From Talpa occidentalis (lineage: Eukaryota; Chordata; Mammalia; Eulipotyphla; Talpidae): a DNA stretch of 64,000 bases. The notes beneath the pieces were generated by a model. The model ran no database searches and had not been told where the DNA came from. It saw nothing but the letters and a program-made list of their open reading frames with translations. This document shows, piece by piece, positions 33,796 through 45,445 of the stretch (position 1 is its first letter; the number at the start of each line of letters is the position of its first letter). Location: assembly GCF_014898055.3 (NCBI RefSeq), contig NW_026555331.1, positions 105,707,194 through 105,771,193 of the forward strand, written 5' to 3'. The translations under genes and the position numbers were made by a program.

Positions 33796-34041
33796 GGCCT
33801 CCCCAGTGGCGCAGCGGTTGAGCGCTGGGTTGCAAAGCTGCCCGCAGCCTCTACAGTGCCGGTTCCATCCCCGGCCACTGGGCTAGGGTCCCACATGGCA
33901 CGCAGACCTCTCCTGCCGCCAGCTGCTCCCCTCAGCAGTGTATTTCGTCAGTCTGCCTGCTCTGCTCCCCCATCCCGCGCTTCTGACTGTACCCAGTGCT
34001 TGTATAAATAAATAAATAAATCTTTAAAAAAAAAAAAAAAA
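33796..34041 (+). mobile_element. tRNA-derived SINE, type B, young
   Basis: Type-B head ggcctccccagtggcgcagc ggttgagcgctgggttg, ccggttccatccccggccac, body ctcagcagtgtatttcgtca, tail aaataaataaataaatcttt plus a pure A-run. TSDs agaagttagcccccttg are perfect over 17 bp (33,779-33,795 and 34,042-34,058), so this is one of the youngest insertions here. It lacks about 30 bp (the tctggctctggtgaattctc region) present in the copy at 62 kb. Confidence 0.95.
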
Positions 34042-34356
34042 AGAAGTTAGCCCCCTTGTGGGATCAGACAAAATAAGCCTGACCCAGCCTTAGTCATTCA
34101 CATGGTTGGGGGAGAGGGGAGCAATTCTGTTAAGAAAGGGGCTGGTCTCAGATGTTGCCCTTCCCACCCCCCAAATTTACTAGAAGCGAAAAATGCTAAT
34201 TCAGGAAAGTTTCAGCACCTTTGTTACCTTTTCCATCTCTCTTCTCTTCATGGTCTGTATTATACATTGAATGTTGGGGATCTGGATGAAAAACAAAAGA
34301 GAGGTAAGGAAGGTAGTAAAGACAAACCAATTTAGCTTAAAGATTATCCAGGAATT

Positions 34357-34626
34357 GGGGCCTCCCTGGTGGTGCAGGCAGTGAAGCACAGTGCTGTGAA
34401 GCTGTCCGGAGCCTCTGCAGCACGGGTTCGATCCCTGCTGGCCGCAGAGCAACCCACATGGCGCAGCAGACCTCTCCTGTCTCACCTGCTGCTCCCCTCA
34501 GCAGTGTATTTCGGTCAATCTGCCTGTTCTGTTCCCCGCTCTGTCTCTGGTGAATCCTCTCACCCTCCCACACATCTGGCCTGTGCCCCAGCTCTTATAT
34601 AAATAAATCTTAAAAAAAATTTTTTT
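34357..34626 (+). mobile_element. tRNA-derived SINE, type A
   Basis: Head ggggcctccctggtggtgca, a textbook B box gggttcgatccc at 34,424-34,435, body ctcagcagtgtatttcggtc, tail tataaataaatcttaaaaaa. Short TSD ccaggaat (34,348-34,355 and 34,627-34,634). Confidence 0.94.
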
Positions 34627-34634
34627 CCAGGAAT

Positions 34635-36035
34635 AGACACAGAGACTGCAGACCTATCCAGCCTGTCTACATGTTTTTTCTTCCTTCACATCAGAAAAGA
34701 AACATCACCTAATTCTGCACGTTCACTTAGGGCCTGGAGGAGAGTGAAGGCCCCCCTGCCCTGGAGGGGCCTTCCTGCGCACAACAGGCAGGGCAGGCGG
34801 AAGGCACAAACAGGAGAAGCTATAAACTGCCACACAAAGGAAGAAGCCAGGGTAGAAAGGTTAGGAATGAAAACGGATCTGATAGCAGGAAAGCTGGTTC
34901 GAATTAATGAGACAATGCAAGCCTTGACATTCTTGATGGATGTCAGTGGTTAAGTGCTAGCTGGACCTTCTGAGGTTACAACCTCCATTCAAACCCCAGC
35001 CCTGGAAGGCAACCTGAAACCCAAGGCCTTGGGCGGCCGGCATCTGTGAACACGGCCTGGATTAGTCCCGTGGCCTTAGGAGGCCCTTGCAGGCGGCGGT
35101 TGCTTCCTCCCTGTGTACCCGTCAACCCAAAGCCAGGTGTGCTCTGGAGGCCACAACAATACCAAGTAATTAAGAGAAAATGTTCTTGGCTGTGTCGAAG
35201 TCATACTCTTTTATGACAAGACAAAGGGTTAGTTGATGAACTAATTTTTGGCGGGGAAAACCACAGGCTCTGTTATTAAATGAATGCTTAGGGTCTTTGT
35301 TTGTTTGTTTTCAATAGCCCCATTATAATTTCAGTTCAGATCCTCCAATGCTCATGTTTCCTAATTTATTATCGCTTGCTACGGTCCTGTGGGATACCGT
35401 AATTGAATTTTACTGGCATCATTACCATATCCACAAACAAGTGAGTCTTCGTGAACTAAATCATTCAAAGCCTGTTCGCTGGCCCACAGGAGAGTGCTCA
35501 GAGCGGAAGTCTGTCCTAGCACAGAGAGGCGGGTGTGTGTCCCTGGCAGGAGACTGACCACTCAGGGGGCAGCGGAGGCTGTGTGGGGTAGCTTGAACAT
35601 CTGCGAAGCAGCAACTGGGCAGGAGTACCGGAAGGAGGGAAAGGGAAGATAGGAGGCTCAGCGAGACTGCCCTCTAATGCCAGATTGTAATCCCATTGCA
35701 GTCAAAAACAGAGAAGCTTCCAAGAGATGGGGAATCAACATATTTGGTGGAGAACCAGGAAATTCCACAAGGAGATGTGAAATTCCATTTAAAAAAAAAA
35801 AGGCAAATCAACATCCTACATCCATCCTCTCCTTATACGCAATACAGGAAAATAAGTCTTTATTCTAGGGCAACACAGACACACAGAAGTAATCTAAATC
35901 CCTCTCCTCCTTGTACAACAGAGGTTCAGAGGGGTAAATGAATTTTTATCTCTATGTGATGTTTAAGATTAAAAAAAAAAATCCACATCCTCCACAATTC
36001 CAGATTATCCCCAAATATAGGGCAGCAGAGAGGCA
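34635..36035. other. Intergenic, nothing recognised
   Basis: Unrecognised DNA. An 81-codon open frame at 35,696-35,941 has no known motif and is not accepted as a gene. Confidence 0.4.
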
Positions 36036-36039
36036 GAGT

Positions 36040-36215
36040 GTAAAGAATATGGGTGCAGAGAAATCAGCAGCTGCTCAGCTCCTGGGAGTCCCTGGGCAAG
36101 TGCATGAGCTCTGAGCCTTGGCTGCTTCATCTGGAAAATGGGAATAAAAATACTGTTGGCTTTTGTGAAGATGTGAAAAGGCTACAGGTAGCTGAGAAAG
36201 CAGCTGGTACTGGTC
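36040..36215 (+). mobile_element. MIR-like SINE remnant
   Basis: tccctgggcaagtgcatgag ... ggctgcttcatctggaaaatgggaataaaaa, split here in two words, follows the MIR core and 3' half. Confidence 0.6.
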
Positions 36216-36219
36216 TCAG

Positions 36220-37865
36220 CTGAATCTTATTATACCTTGGCATTTAAGGAAACAGCACTTCTTTAGGAAGTGCTATTAGGAAGACAAGTGGCTGAGATGA
36301 TGGGACTCATCCAAGGAACTGATTCTTCCCAAACACAGGAAGAAGGAAGGCCCCAGGATAAGCACATCCAAATTTCTGAAGGAGTAAGAGCAAGGACTTT
36401 GGTAATTTTTCCTGGGCAGTTAAAATCCCACATATCACTAGGAGTGTGCCCAGGCTTTGCTGATTTGTGTCCTCTTTGACCTGGAGATCACATTTCAGTG
36501 CAGATACTGCTAGTGACCAGAAGACCTTTCTGATGAAAATTGAAGGCATCCTGCTGCTTCATCTCACAGGCCTCACTCCCCCACATAAGATTCTTTGTCA
36601 GAAAAAAATTAGCTACTCCACCATTTCCTCCCCTGACTTCATCTCCTTCATGGTTCCTTTAAATACTCCTAATGGCATGAACCATCAACAGATTGACTTC
36701 TGGCCTGACTTGGAAATAACACATTCTTGAGGCAACCCATTTCTATGGTTGGAACTCCCTAGTTCTTAGTACTTAGCTCTAGCAGACCTAGAAAATTAAT
36801 GGCAACCACTTCTTTCTGGAAACAGAGCCTCTCATCTCCTTAACCTCATGCCAGTACTTCTGTGGCATGAGAGCTCACACCACTCCCTGCTGCAGCCCCT
36901 TCCCCAGGACAGCTTCCTGGGACTCTCCTCCACCTATCCCCTAAGCTGGCTTGGTGCTGTTTGTGAACTTAGGTCTCAAGTTTGCCTCTAAACTCCAGGC
37001 CTGAAAGCAATTAGTATTGTGCTGGGGAGGGGGAGGGAAGCCCGTTAGCACAAGCCTCATCCAAGGTCATATCCCTCACCTCTGGCCTCCCCTAACAGCC
37101 TGAGAGATGATAACACAGATTATGCGTGTTTTGCAGCCTTATTCTGCTCCTTATAAGGAAAAACTATGCCCCTTGAAAGCTTACAGACCCGAGTAGCTAT
37201 TAAGAATCTAAGCTTGCAGATGAGAGACTGATGTCACTTTCCCTTTTTAGTAAAAAGAGAAAAAAGCCAAAAGAGAAAAGAAAATGTAAGAAGCTACACA
37301 ATCTTTCGGTCTCTCACACACTCTCACTACACACACAAATTCTTTTCTACAGGATTGTTCAGCCTTCTATGGATGTGTATTCACAAGAAGAGAGCTATTG
37401 GTTTCTGTCCCCTGGGGTAATGATGATGAATATGCCAAGGTCAGCAGCTTCATCAACCATTGAGACTGTTCACTCTGGCAACTGCAGATATTCATTTACC
37501 TGGTGGGCCTAGTTGCCTACACTTTAATTCATGCCTCACTGTGTCGCTGAAATGTCCCTTATCTCAGAAAAACACTTGTTTTATTGTGCTTTTCTGGTGC
37601 AGAAAAATTCATAAATTATTGCTATACCTGGGTCTCTTTTTTTTAAGTCTCAGGCATGATGTCATGGGGGAAGAATTTACTAAAAGAATGAGGACTAAGG
37701 GGAAAATAAAGCCACCAGAGTGTATGCACCTATATTTTGTTCTATGTCCTAGAAAGCAAAAAAAAAAAAAAATCAGACTTTGGTAGATCCAAAAATTCTT
37801 TGATGAAAAATATTTCTTACCATAACTCTTTTCCTGATAGGAGTAAATTTTACATTTAAAAGATT
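36220..37865. other. Intergenic, nothing recognised
   Basis: No named repeat. Short frames at 37.2-37.8 kb are lysine-rich because of A-runs and are not supported as genes. Confidence 0.4.
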
Positions 37866-37960
37866 TTACTAGCATCTATTGAGAACCTACTGTGTGAAAT
37901 GCACAAAGTTAGATGACAGGAATACCAATATAAAAGAAGACATAATCCCAGATGTATTCT
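37866..37960 (-). mobile_element. L2-like LINE remnant
   Basis: ctagcatctattgagaacct actgtgtgaaatgcac then gatgacaggaataccaat resembles the reversed L2 3' end. Confidence 0.45.
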
Positions 37961-38476
37961 AAACTACACAAAATCTAGAAATAGTACACAGAGGGGGAAA
38001 TGTGTATTTAATTTTCCATTTGTTGGATTTTTAAGAAGTATGTTTCTATATTAAAGAGAGAAAATAGAATCATATTGTACCCCAGTCAAATATAGCATCT
38101 TACAGCATCTATCAGTCTTCAGCTGTTGCTATATAGATGCTAAATATATTGGGTGGAATTGCAGCTATTAATTGACTTGCCCCAACACATGCATGCATGC
38201 AGCTTACATGAACATGTGTGGGCTCTGTTGGTGAAGTGAAGCTTGAATAGCTGCCTTGAGGCACCATCAATAAGCAGGTAGTCAGGAACTCTAGCCGGGT
38301 CTGTAGAGACACAAAGATAAACACAAGATGGGATTCTTGGCCTAAGGGAGCTTATAAAGCAAGAGAAAGAACTAACCCCACAACACACAACAGTGAAGCA
38401 TTTGTGGCTGTGGATGAGCTGCCTGTCTATCATTAAGTATTTAAGGATCAATAATGTAACAGTGGGTATTACTTTT

Positions 38477-38751
38477 TTTTTTTAAGATTTATTTATACCT
38501 ACAAGAGCTGGGTACAGGCCAGAGATATGGGGCAGGGGTGGGGGTGTGTGAGAGGATTCACCAGACAGAGCGGGGAACAGAACAGGCAGACTGACAAAGT
38601 ACACTGCTGAGGGGAGCAGTGGGCAAGACAGGAGAGGTCTGTTTCGCCATGTGGGTTGCTCTCTGGCCCACTGGGGATCGAACTCGTGCTGCAGAGGCTG
38701 TGGATTGCTTCATAGTGCGGTGCTTAACCCCTTGTGCCATCAGGGAGGCCC
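38477..38751 (-). mobile_element. tRNA-derived SINE, type A
   Basis: Reversed copy from a T-run and taagatttatttatacctac to gtgccatcagggaggccc. TSD cagtgggtattactttt at 38,460-38,476 and 38,752-38,768. The last lineage-specific SINE before the 21-kb gap around TRIL. Confidence 0.94.
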
Positions 38752-38949
38752 CAGTGGGTATTACTTTTAACATATTAAACAGATTGAGAAAACTAGGCAG
38801 AAAATTAAGACCAAACTACTTAGAATTGAATGGTAAATGGTTGAATTGGGGAAAAATAATGTTCTTGGTGAATTTGACCAACAAACCCATGATGCTTTAT
38901 CAGTTGTCATGTCTACAAGAGGTGGTAGAGTGCTAGGGCCATAGCGAGG

Positions 38950-39130
38950 CCAGTTTGCCTTCACATCTAGATTCCAACACACTCATGAACCTTTGTCAAA
39001 ATACATAATTTCTCTGTGCCTCAGTTCCCTCATCTTTAATGTGAGAATAGTAATGGTAGCTAACTCAGTGGTTTATGAGGACTGAATGAGTCACTATCAG
39101 GAAAACTCTTAAAATATTGCCTAACACAAA
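38950..39130 (+). mobile_element. MIR SINE remnant
   Basis: aatttctctgtgcctcagtt ccctcatctttaatgtgaga atagtaatggtagctaa is the MIR 3' half on the plus strand. Confidence 0.75.
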
Positions 39131-39922
39131 AAACACAAGTCTTAGATATTTATATCCCCAAATAGGAAATTGCCATTTTATATAATATACATTTTATGTT
39201 TTTACATATGTGAAATAATAAACATGTAAAATCAAAATAATTCTCAAATGGAGCGTGTCCTTTCTACATGAAGTTTTATCTTGCCATTTAATAATTCCTT
39301 TTCTCTAGGCATTATTAAAATTAACACATCTTATTTCCCTGTGATAATGAGATATTTTTTGTCTACCTATAATTTTGAGATTTGGTAATTATTGCACAGT
39401 ATTGGGTTTGCATAATCCTTGCCAGAAGAGTACCATCTGTGGATTATTTTACAAATCAAGAATCCCACTGTATCTATTGATAATTGCTTGTGTTCCTCTT
39501 CCACTAATATTATTTCAGCTTGAAATTTGTTTAAAAGCTCATTGTGCACAAGAGAAAGTCATTCCCTTTATACGACAGGGGTCCTTTCTAACAAAATGTA
39601 GTATATAGAAATATGTCTGAAAATTCATGGCACCATGATGATGAAATTCTCAAGTTAACACTAAAAACCCCAACCATACATTCTAGAAAGTATACAATTC
39701 TTTACTTTCCTTGATTTGAATTCTTTTAGATGTTAAATAAATGTAATCTAATTCATAGAGCTGTTGATACAAAAAGGAATTGTAAATTAATTTTATTTGA
39801 AAAGGTGTACCCACGTTTAATATAATGTTGGGGGAAAGAAATAAAAGAAAACATATTCATTATTGCTAATTTGCACACACATTAGCATAAACTATTACAC
39901 ATATTTAACTTAAGAATATGTG
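39131..39922. other. AT-rich intergenic DNA
   Basis: Very AT-rich, no gene or repeat recognised. Confidence 0.4.
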
Positions 39923-40349
39923 TTATGTGAGCTGGGACTACATCAAATTAAAGAGCTTCTGTACAGCAAAAGAGTAACCAAAACAAAGAGAAACCCCACC
40001 GACTGGGAGAAAATCTTTGCACACAACACTAATGGAGGACTGATCACAAAAGTCTACAAAAAGCTGATGAGACTCAACAAAAACAAAAAAAATAATCCTG
40101 TCAAAAAATGGGCAGAAGAGCTAAAAAAAAACTTCTCCAAAGAGGAAATGCAAATGGCCAACAGGCACATGAAAAAATGTTCAACATCACTTGTAATCAG
40201 GGAAATGCAAATCAAAACCACAATGAGATACCATCTTACAACAGTGAGAATGGCACATATTAAAAAGACTAGCAACCACAAACGTTGCGGAGGATGTGGA
40301 GAAGAAGGAACTCTCCTGCACTGCTGGTGGGAGTGCAAACTGGCCCAAC

Positions 40350-40940
40350 TGTTACAGGGCAAGGAGAGGGGTACCCCAGACCCCTCAAACCTGCCTGCTC
40401 TAAATGGGTTCTGCCATCCACCACATTAACACAAAACATGAGACTTTAATGGGAAGGAACTTTAATACAATTTGGAAACAATACAGGAAAGGCAAAGAAT
40501 CTAGTTTCTAAATCAAGCACCCAAAGTTACCCGTCCCCTCGTGGGTAAAACTCCATCCAAATGGGATTGGCCCAGATCAAGGCCCCAAAGCCTGCCACAA
40601 GTCTAAAGCATCTTCCAGTGGGGATCCACAGAAAAGGGTCAGAAACAACCAGACAAGCCCGGAAGGAAAAGAGCAAAATTAAAATCAAGATAAAAGCTGC
40701 CATTGTCACCTCCCCACGGGTCTCACCCACATTTGTGTCACCCAGTCCACAACCAAAAGACAAGTGCAGTTTCTTCACATGTCTCTAGGCTCCATGAGCC
40801 TCCTCCAGGTCTCCTTCTGGCTGCATCCTGCTTCCTTCCTTCCTCAGTCTCCTCTGCAGCTTCTTCTCTTCCTGCTCAGCTCCACCCTCCCTTGGGTGGG
40901 GCAGGGAACCTCCCCCTTTCCCGGGGACCACCCTGTTATA
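40350..40940 (-). mobile_element. LTR-like repeat, copy 2, inserted into the L1
   Basis: 591 bp that match 19,046-19,648 in reverse orientation. It starts tgttacagggcaagg and ends ccaccctgttata on the plus strand and is flanked by a perfect caac (40,346-40,349 and 40,941-40,944). Taking it out joins aaactggcccaac to cactatggagagc and restores the L1 ORF2 frame order. A 4-bp TSD fits gammaretrovirus-type LTRs. Minus-strand attaaag words near 40,440-40,470 could serve as polyadenylation signals. The element is therefore younger than an already young L1. Confidence 0.8.
40527..40703 (-). CDS. 58-codon ORF inside the LTR-like repeat, copy 2 (doubtful gene)
   Basis: Same frame as the ORF at 19,293-19,469: hydrophobic start (MAAFILILILLFSF), then SDPFLWIPTGRCFRLVAGFG and the C-terminus FYPRGDG. 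The frame also stays open about 25 codons further upstream here (to 40,778). No family recognised. Conservation of an open frame between two copies is noteworthy but weak evidence; see the finding. Confidence 0.2.
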   Translation of the reverse strand: MAAFILILILLFSFRACLVVSDPFLWIPTGRCFRLVAGFGALIWANPIWMEFYPRGDG

Positions 40941-42059
40941 CAACCACTATGGAGAGCTCTGTGGAGATTCCTCAATCTGCTGAAGATGGAGCTTCCATAT
41001 GATCCAGCAATCCCACTCCTCGGTATTTACTCAAAGGACACAAAAACATTAATTCAAAAGGATACCTGCATCCCTATGTTTATAGCAGCACTATTTACAA
41101 TAGCTAAGCCATGGAAACAACCCAAATGCCCAAAAATAGATGACTGGATCAAGCAGATGTGGTACATACACACATTGGAATATTACTCAGCAATCAAAAA
41201 AAATATATTCATGCAATTTGCAGCAACATGGATGGAACTGGAAGGGATTATGCTCAACGAAATAAGCCAGAAAGAACAAGAAAAATATCGGATGGCCTCA
41301 CTCATAGCAGGAATTTAGAAAACCTAAATAAGGGACCAGGAAAAAGACTAATATAATAAAGTTAAAATCAAAATCAACAAGCAACTATAAACCAGGGACA
41401 CACTATAGGGGGGAGGAGAGAGTAGGATGAAAACAAGGGGGGATGGGAATTGCATGGGGAATATAACCGTGACGAAAATGCATACATTGTACAAAAAAGA
41501 AAAATGATGTAAAAAATATATAAAATAAAATTTAAAAAATTAAAAAAATCCATTATGTGAGCAAAATCTCCAAAAGCACAGTCTGTCAATTCAAGAAAAT
41601 TTGTTATTTACTGAACATAATAAATGCTTGAAGACTAAGCCTTAATTTTAAAATTAAAGCTATGAACATGCTTTAATATCACAAAAGATATCTGCATATG
41701 ACTGAAGATATTTGAAGTCTGTATAGCAACAACAAAATCCAAGCCCAGCTTAAGTATTACTAATTAATTGAGTTAATTTTCACAGTATAACCTGACAGAA
41801 GAGTTATACCAACTTCAGGGCATAAATACTATTCTCAGTTTTGGGTGTTGTCTAGCACCAATTAAAACTTACAAGACTTACATAAATTATAGAACAAAAA
41901 AAGAATGAAAAGCAACCTATTTAAAGATAAAGTGATCAATAAAACTATAAGATGATCTGAATGTCAAAACTATTGAGAATTTAATTAAGTTTCTTATATT
42001 AAAATAGTCTTATATTAACAGATCTAGTTGAAAGTTACATAACATTCATAAACAGATAT

Positions 42060-43560
42060 GGAATTTGACAGATAGAACATTTTTTTAAAGAAACAAAAAG
42101 AAATGCTGGGATAGAGGAGGAGGGAAATTCAGTGAATTCCTTAAAGGTCTAATTAGCACACTGGATCCTGTTGGAAAAAGATCAGTAACTTAAAGGTAGG
42201 TCAATAGAAATTTTCAAGCTGAATTACAAAGGTTTTGACTTTGTACAAAATAACAGAATATCCAAGAGCTGTGTGGAACAATATTAAATGGTGTAATAGA
42301 TAATTGGATTTCCAGATGGAGAAGAGAAAGAAGGCATCACATATTTCTTCCTAAAATTAAAGACAATCACAGATTCAAGAAGCTCAGAGAGACCTATGTG
42401 GTTAAAACAATGTTTAACAAACAAAAACATATCATTTAAGTTGCTGAAGCCCAACTTAAAGAGAAAAATTTTGAAAGCAGCCAGAACAAATAGACATTAT
42501 ATATATATATATATAATAAATGTTAGAATTAGAGTAGGCTCCTTGTCAAATGTTGAGCCAGCTAGGAGACAATGAAGAAACATCTTTAAATTATTGAAAG
42601 AAAGAAAAAAATCAGCGAAGAATACTCAAGAAAAATCTTACAAAATAAAACATTGTCTGATGAGTAAAAAGTCAAGACAGTTCATTGCAAAGAGAACATC
42701 ACTATAAGAAATGTTAAAAGAAGCTCTTCAGGTACAGGAGGATATAATATGCAAATTGAGATTTACATAAAACAAAAGACAGCAGACTTTTTTTTTTAAG
42801 ATGAGGATTTCACCAGGAGAAAACTGGTGAAGTAGCTTTACATTGATCAAAGATAAAGAGGTACATAACAGTAAAGGGTTGCCTAGAAAATAAGATAACA
42901 ATCCAAAACAGAGCTTCAAAATACATACAGCAATTGAGATAACTGAAAGAGAAATAGACAAATCCACACCCCTCTCTCAGTGAACCGAACAAGCAGGAAA
43001 CAAATATCTGTAAGGAAATAAAAGAGCTGAACATTATTGTCAAGCAGCCTTACTTATTGACGTAAGGCACCCCCCAAGAAAATAGCAGAGTTCACATTCT
43101 TTTAATGTGTACATGTCTATGTGCACATGACCAATACAGAAAATATTCTGGCCCATGAAAGAAGCCATAACAGTTTAAAAGCTTTGGAGTCTCTGACCAC
43201 AAAGAAGTCAAAGTACAAATCAACAACACTTTCTGGAAAATTTGTAAATATTTGGAAATTCAACAACATAATTCTAAATAATTCAGGCAGGCAAATCAGG
43301 AAAAAAATCACAATGGAAATGAGAAAATATTTTTAATTTGATTAAAACTGGAATACAGTATATCAAAATGTATGGGGAAATTGATAGCCTTTGTCATCAA
43401 ATGATCATATTAGAGAAGGCCTCAAATTAATAACCTAAGTTTTTACATTAAAAAAACAGAAGAAGGGGTTATAGCCAAACTAAGGAGAAGGTAGAGAATG
43501 ATAGTAAGAGCGTAAATCAATGGAATTGAAAGATAAAAACATTAAAATCAATGACATCTA
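42060..43560 (+). mobile_element. Ancient L1/HAL1-like remnant
   Basis: In order: cctttaaa-style A-rich coding debris, ttgaaagcagccagaacaaa, taaattattgaaagaaagaa aaaaatcagcgaagaat, ataagaaatgttaaaagaag ctcttcaggtacagg, then from 43,150 aagaagtcaaagtacaaatc ... aatcacaatggaaatgagaa, gggaaattgatagcctttg and agcgtaaatcaatggaattg. These follow old L1M/HAL1-type sequence on the plus strand. No frame is intact. Confidence 0.7.
42497..42516. repeat. (AT)n microsatellite
   Basis: About ten AT dinucleotides inside the old L1 remnant. Confidence 0.9.
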
Positions 43561-45160
43561 AAGCACACTGCATTACTCTGAAGGCCATTTGCGGACTTGT
43601 GCAGAGCACTGGAGTCTTCGAGTTGTCCATGCTTATTCCCAGCGGAAGCTGAACAAAGCAACGATTACCCTTCTTTCAGCATTCAGTCCATAACAAATGT
43701 CCTTTTAGTCTATTTAGTGCCACATTTTTTGTGTTTCTGTGCTTTTTCTCAGTGATTTAGCTATTTCAAAGGACCCCAAAGCATAGGACTGAAGCACTGG
43801 CTAGTGTTTTTAAGTGCAGGAAGGCTATGACATGTCTTAGGGGGAAGATATATTTTAGATAAACTTCATTCAGGCATGTGTCATAGTGTTGTTGACTGTG
43901 AGTTCAATTATATAGTTAGTTCATTAACATTTTATATATATATATATTAAACAAGGTGCTTTAAAACAGAAACACATCAAAAAAAAGGTGATACATGTCA
44001 GGGATCTAACCCTGTATCTCCCATAGGAGCAATGTTTCAATATTCCTTAAAACAGTGGTCTTGGCAACTTTATAGAGCATAATTAACTTCAAATAACAAG
44101 AATCAACTGTTAAGAAGGAAATACATTCAACTCATGGTGGTAGTTGGCTACGAAGACAGTATATGGGAAGGATATTGGGAGTTTTGTTAATAAGAACTAA
44201 AGCTGAAGACAAACCACTTGTTGACTGCTGCTGAACAGTGCTAATACGGGTGTTTGTTATTACTTATAATTACTTTAGTTCCCTAAAGTTAAAAATCTTT
44301 AGATGAACACCACAATTGGAAGAAAGCGAATAGAGCATGGGTACCATGAAAGGTATGTTGCTGCATGCTACCACATGTTATAACAAAGTTACATGTAAAT
44401 CAGCTGTAGTGTAAGTATGACTTAATTAAAAACCGTAACTTGGATAGGTGAATAACTTTTACAAGGCCAGGGTAAGACTTACTATGATGGTGCTGTCCTG
44501 TTAATGCAAAGCTAGCATTCATTTTATATGTTTAAAGGAAATGTTATTAGGGATTTCATTGTCAGAGGCTGTTGCTTAAAATGTTGCTGCATGACCGTTT
44601 ATTTCTATCTAGCATTTGATATCATTTTGCTGCCAAATTATAAAGCCACTTTTCTATGTCAATAAGGGATCAACACTGGTAGCTTAAAATCTCTCAAACA
44701 GAAGCAATGGGATATTTGGATATTCTGCCCCAAGATAAAATATCAGGAAGCTACATTTTCCAGTATTTCAGTAATGAATATAGCTAAGGATTATCTCCAA
44801 ATACCTATCTCCCACACAAAATAAAAAGACTACTATTTGCGACATGATTAAGAAGGATGAAGTGACCCAAAATCTCTAGCAGAAAAAGCATCTGTGCATG
44901 CAAAGAATCCTTTTAAGTGAACTAAGTAAAAGGACACTTGGAGATACCATCAAAGTTAATGGGAAGTAGGGACACCCTAGAAACAAGACCATTTACAAAT
45001 CCTTAGTTCAAGGATGAATTAACCAAGAGTTGAATAAACTTACACCAAGAGTTGAATAAACAGAAATGTTTGTTCAAATAACAATATAGTCACCTTATAA
45101 AAAAAGAAATTCATGAATTCTCCTTCCACACTAAATTAAAGTCTCAACTAACCAGAACAA
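43561..45160. other. AT-rich intergenic DNA
   Basis: No gene recognised. Contains a short (TA)n run at 43,931-43,948 and a two-copy direct repeat of accaagagttgaataaac at about 45,020-45,061. Confidence 0.45.
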
Positions 45161-45176
45161 GGGGGGGGGGGGGGGG
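45161..45176. repeat. 16-bp poly-G run
   Basis: Sixteen consecutive G on the plus strand followed by cgg, in otherwise AT-rich DNA. Confidence 0.95.
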
Positions 45177-45304
45177 CGGTTTGCTGTGATCTCATTATCT
45201 GAATTCTCTGCTTAGTTAGGGTTTAAACAGAAATGCCTTGTCCATGAAATTACTAAAAGTGTATCACACAACTTTCTGCCCTGTGCCCAGAATACTGTTA
45301 CTAA

Positions 45305-45445
45305 TAATACATCTAATATTTATTGAACACCTGTCATGTAACTGGTGCTGTCAAACATTCCTTACTCCCCAAAATAGGCAGGATCCAGGACCCCCATTTT
45401 CACAATACAGAAGCCGAGGTACAAAGAGATAAGGTAAACAGAATG
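45305..45445 (-). mobile_element. MIR-like SINE remnant
   Basis: atatttattgaacacctgtc atgtaactggtgctgtc, cccccattttcacaatacag and aagccgaggtacaaagagat follow the reversed MIR. Confidence 0.7.

Larger units (their letters stand above)
39933..41552 (+). mobile_element. Young 5'-truncated L1, ORF2 C-terminus and 3' UTR, carrying an LTR-like insertion
   Basis: The plus strand encodes the last part of L1 ORF2: [19 protein letters not shown], then a [20 protein letters not shown] stretch and the Cys-rich segment [20 protein letters not shown] at 40,285-40,345. After an insertion (40,350-40,940) the frame resumes with LLKMELPYDPAIPLLGIYSK, FIAALFTIAKPWKQPKCPK and MWYIHTLEYYSAIKKN, and stops at about 41,316. 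About 230 bp of 3' UTR and a tail aaaatttaaaaaattaaaaa follow. TSD ttatgtgagc flanks the whole unit (39,923-39,932 and 41,553-41,562). ORF2 is the L1 endonuclease/reverse transcriptase; this copy lacks its N-terminal two thirds, so it is dead, but the frame is little damaged and the insertion is recent on the scale of this window. Confidence 0.93.

Noticed and set aside
35696..35941. 81-codon open frame considered as a retrocopy of an unknown gene
   Set aside because: I could not match it to any protein family from memory, it has an A-run in the middle and no TSD was found. A protein search would decide.
39920..40429. A 169-residue 'gene'
   Set aside because: It is L1 ORF2 C-terminal sequence that reads through into the inserted LTR-like element; the last part is an accidental fusion.
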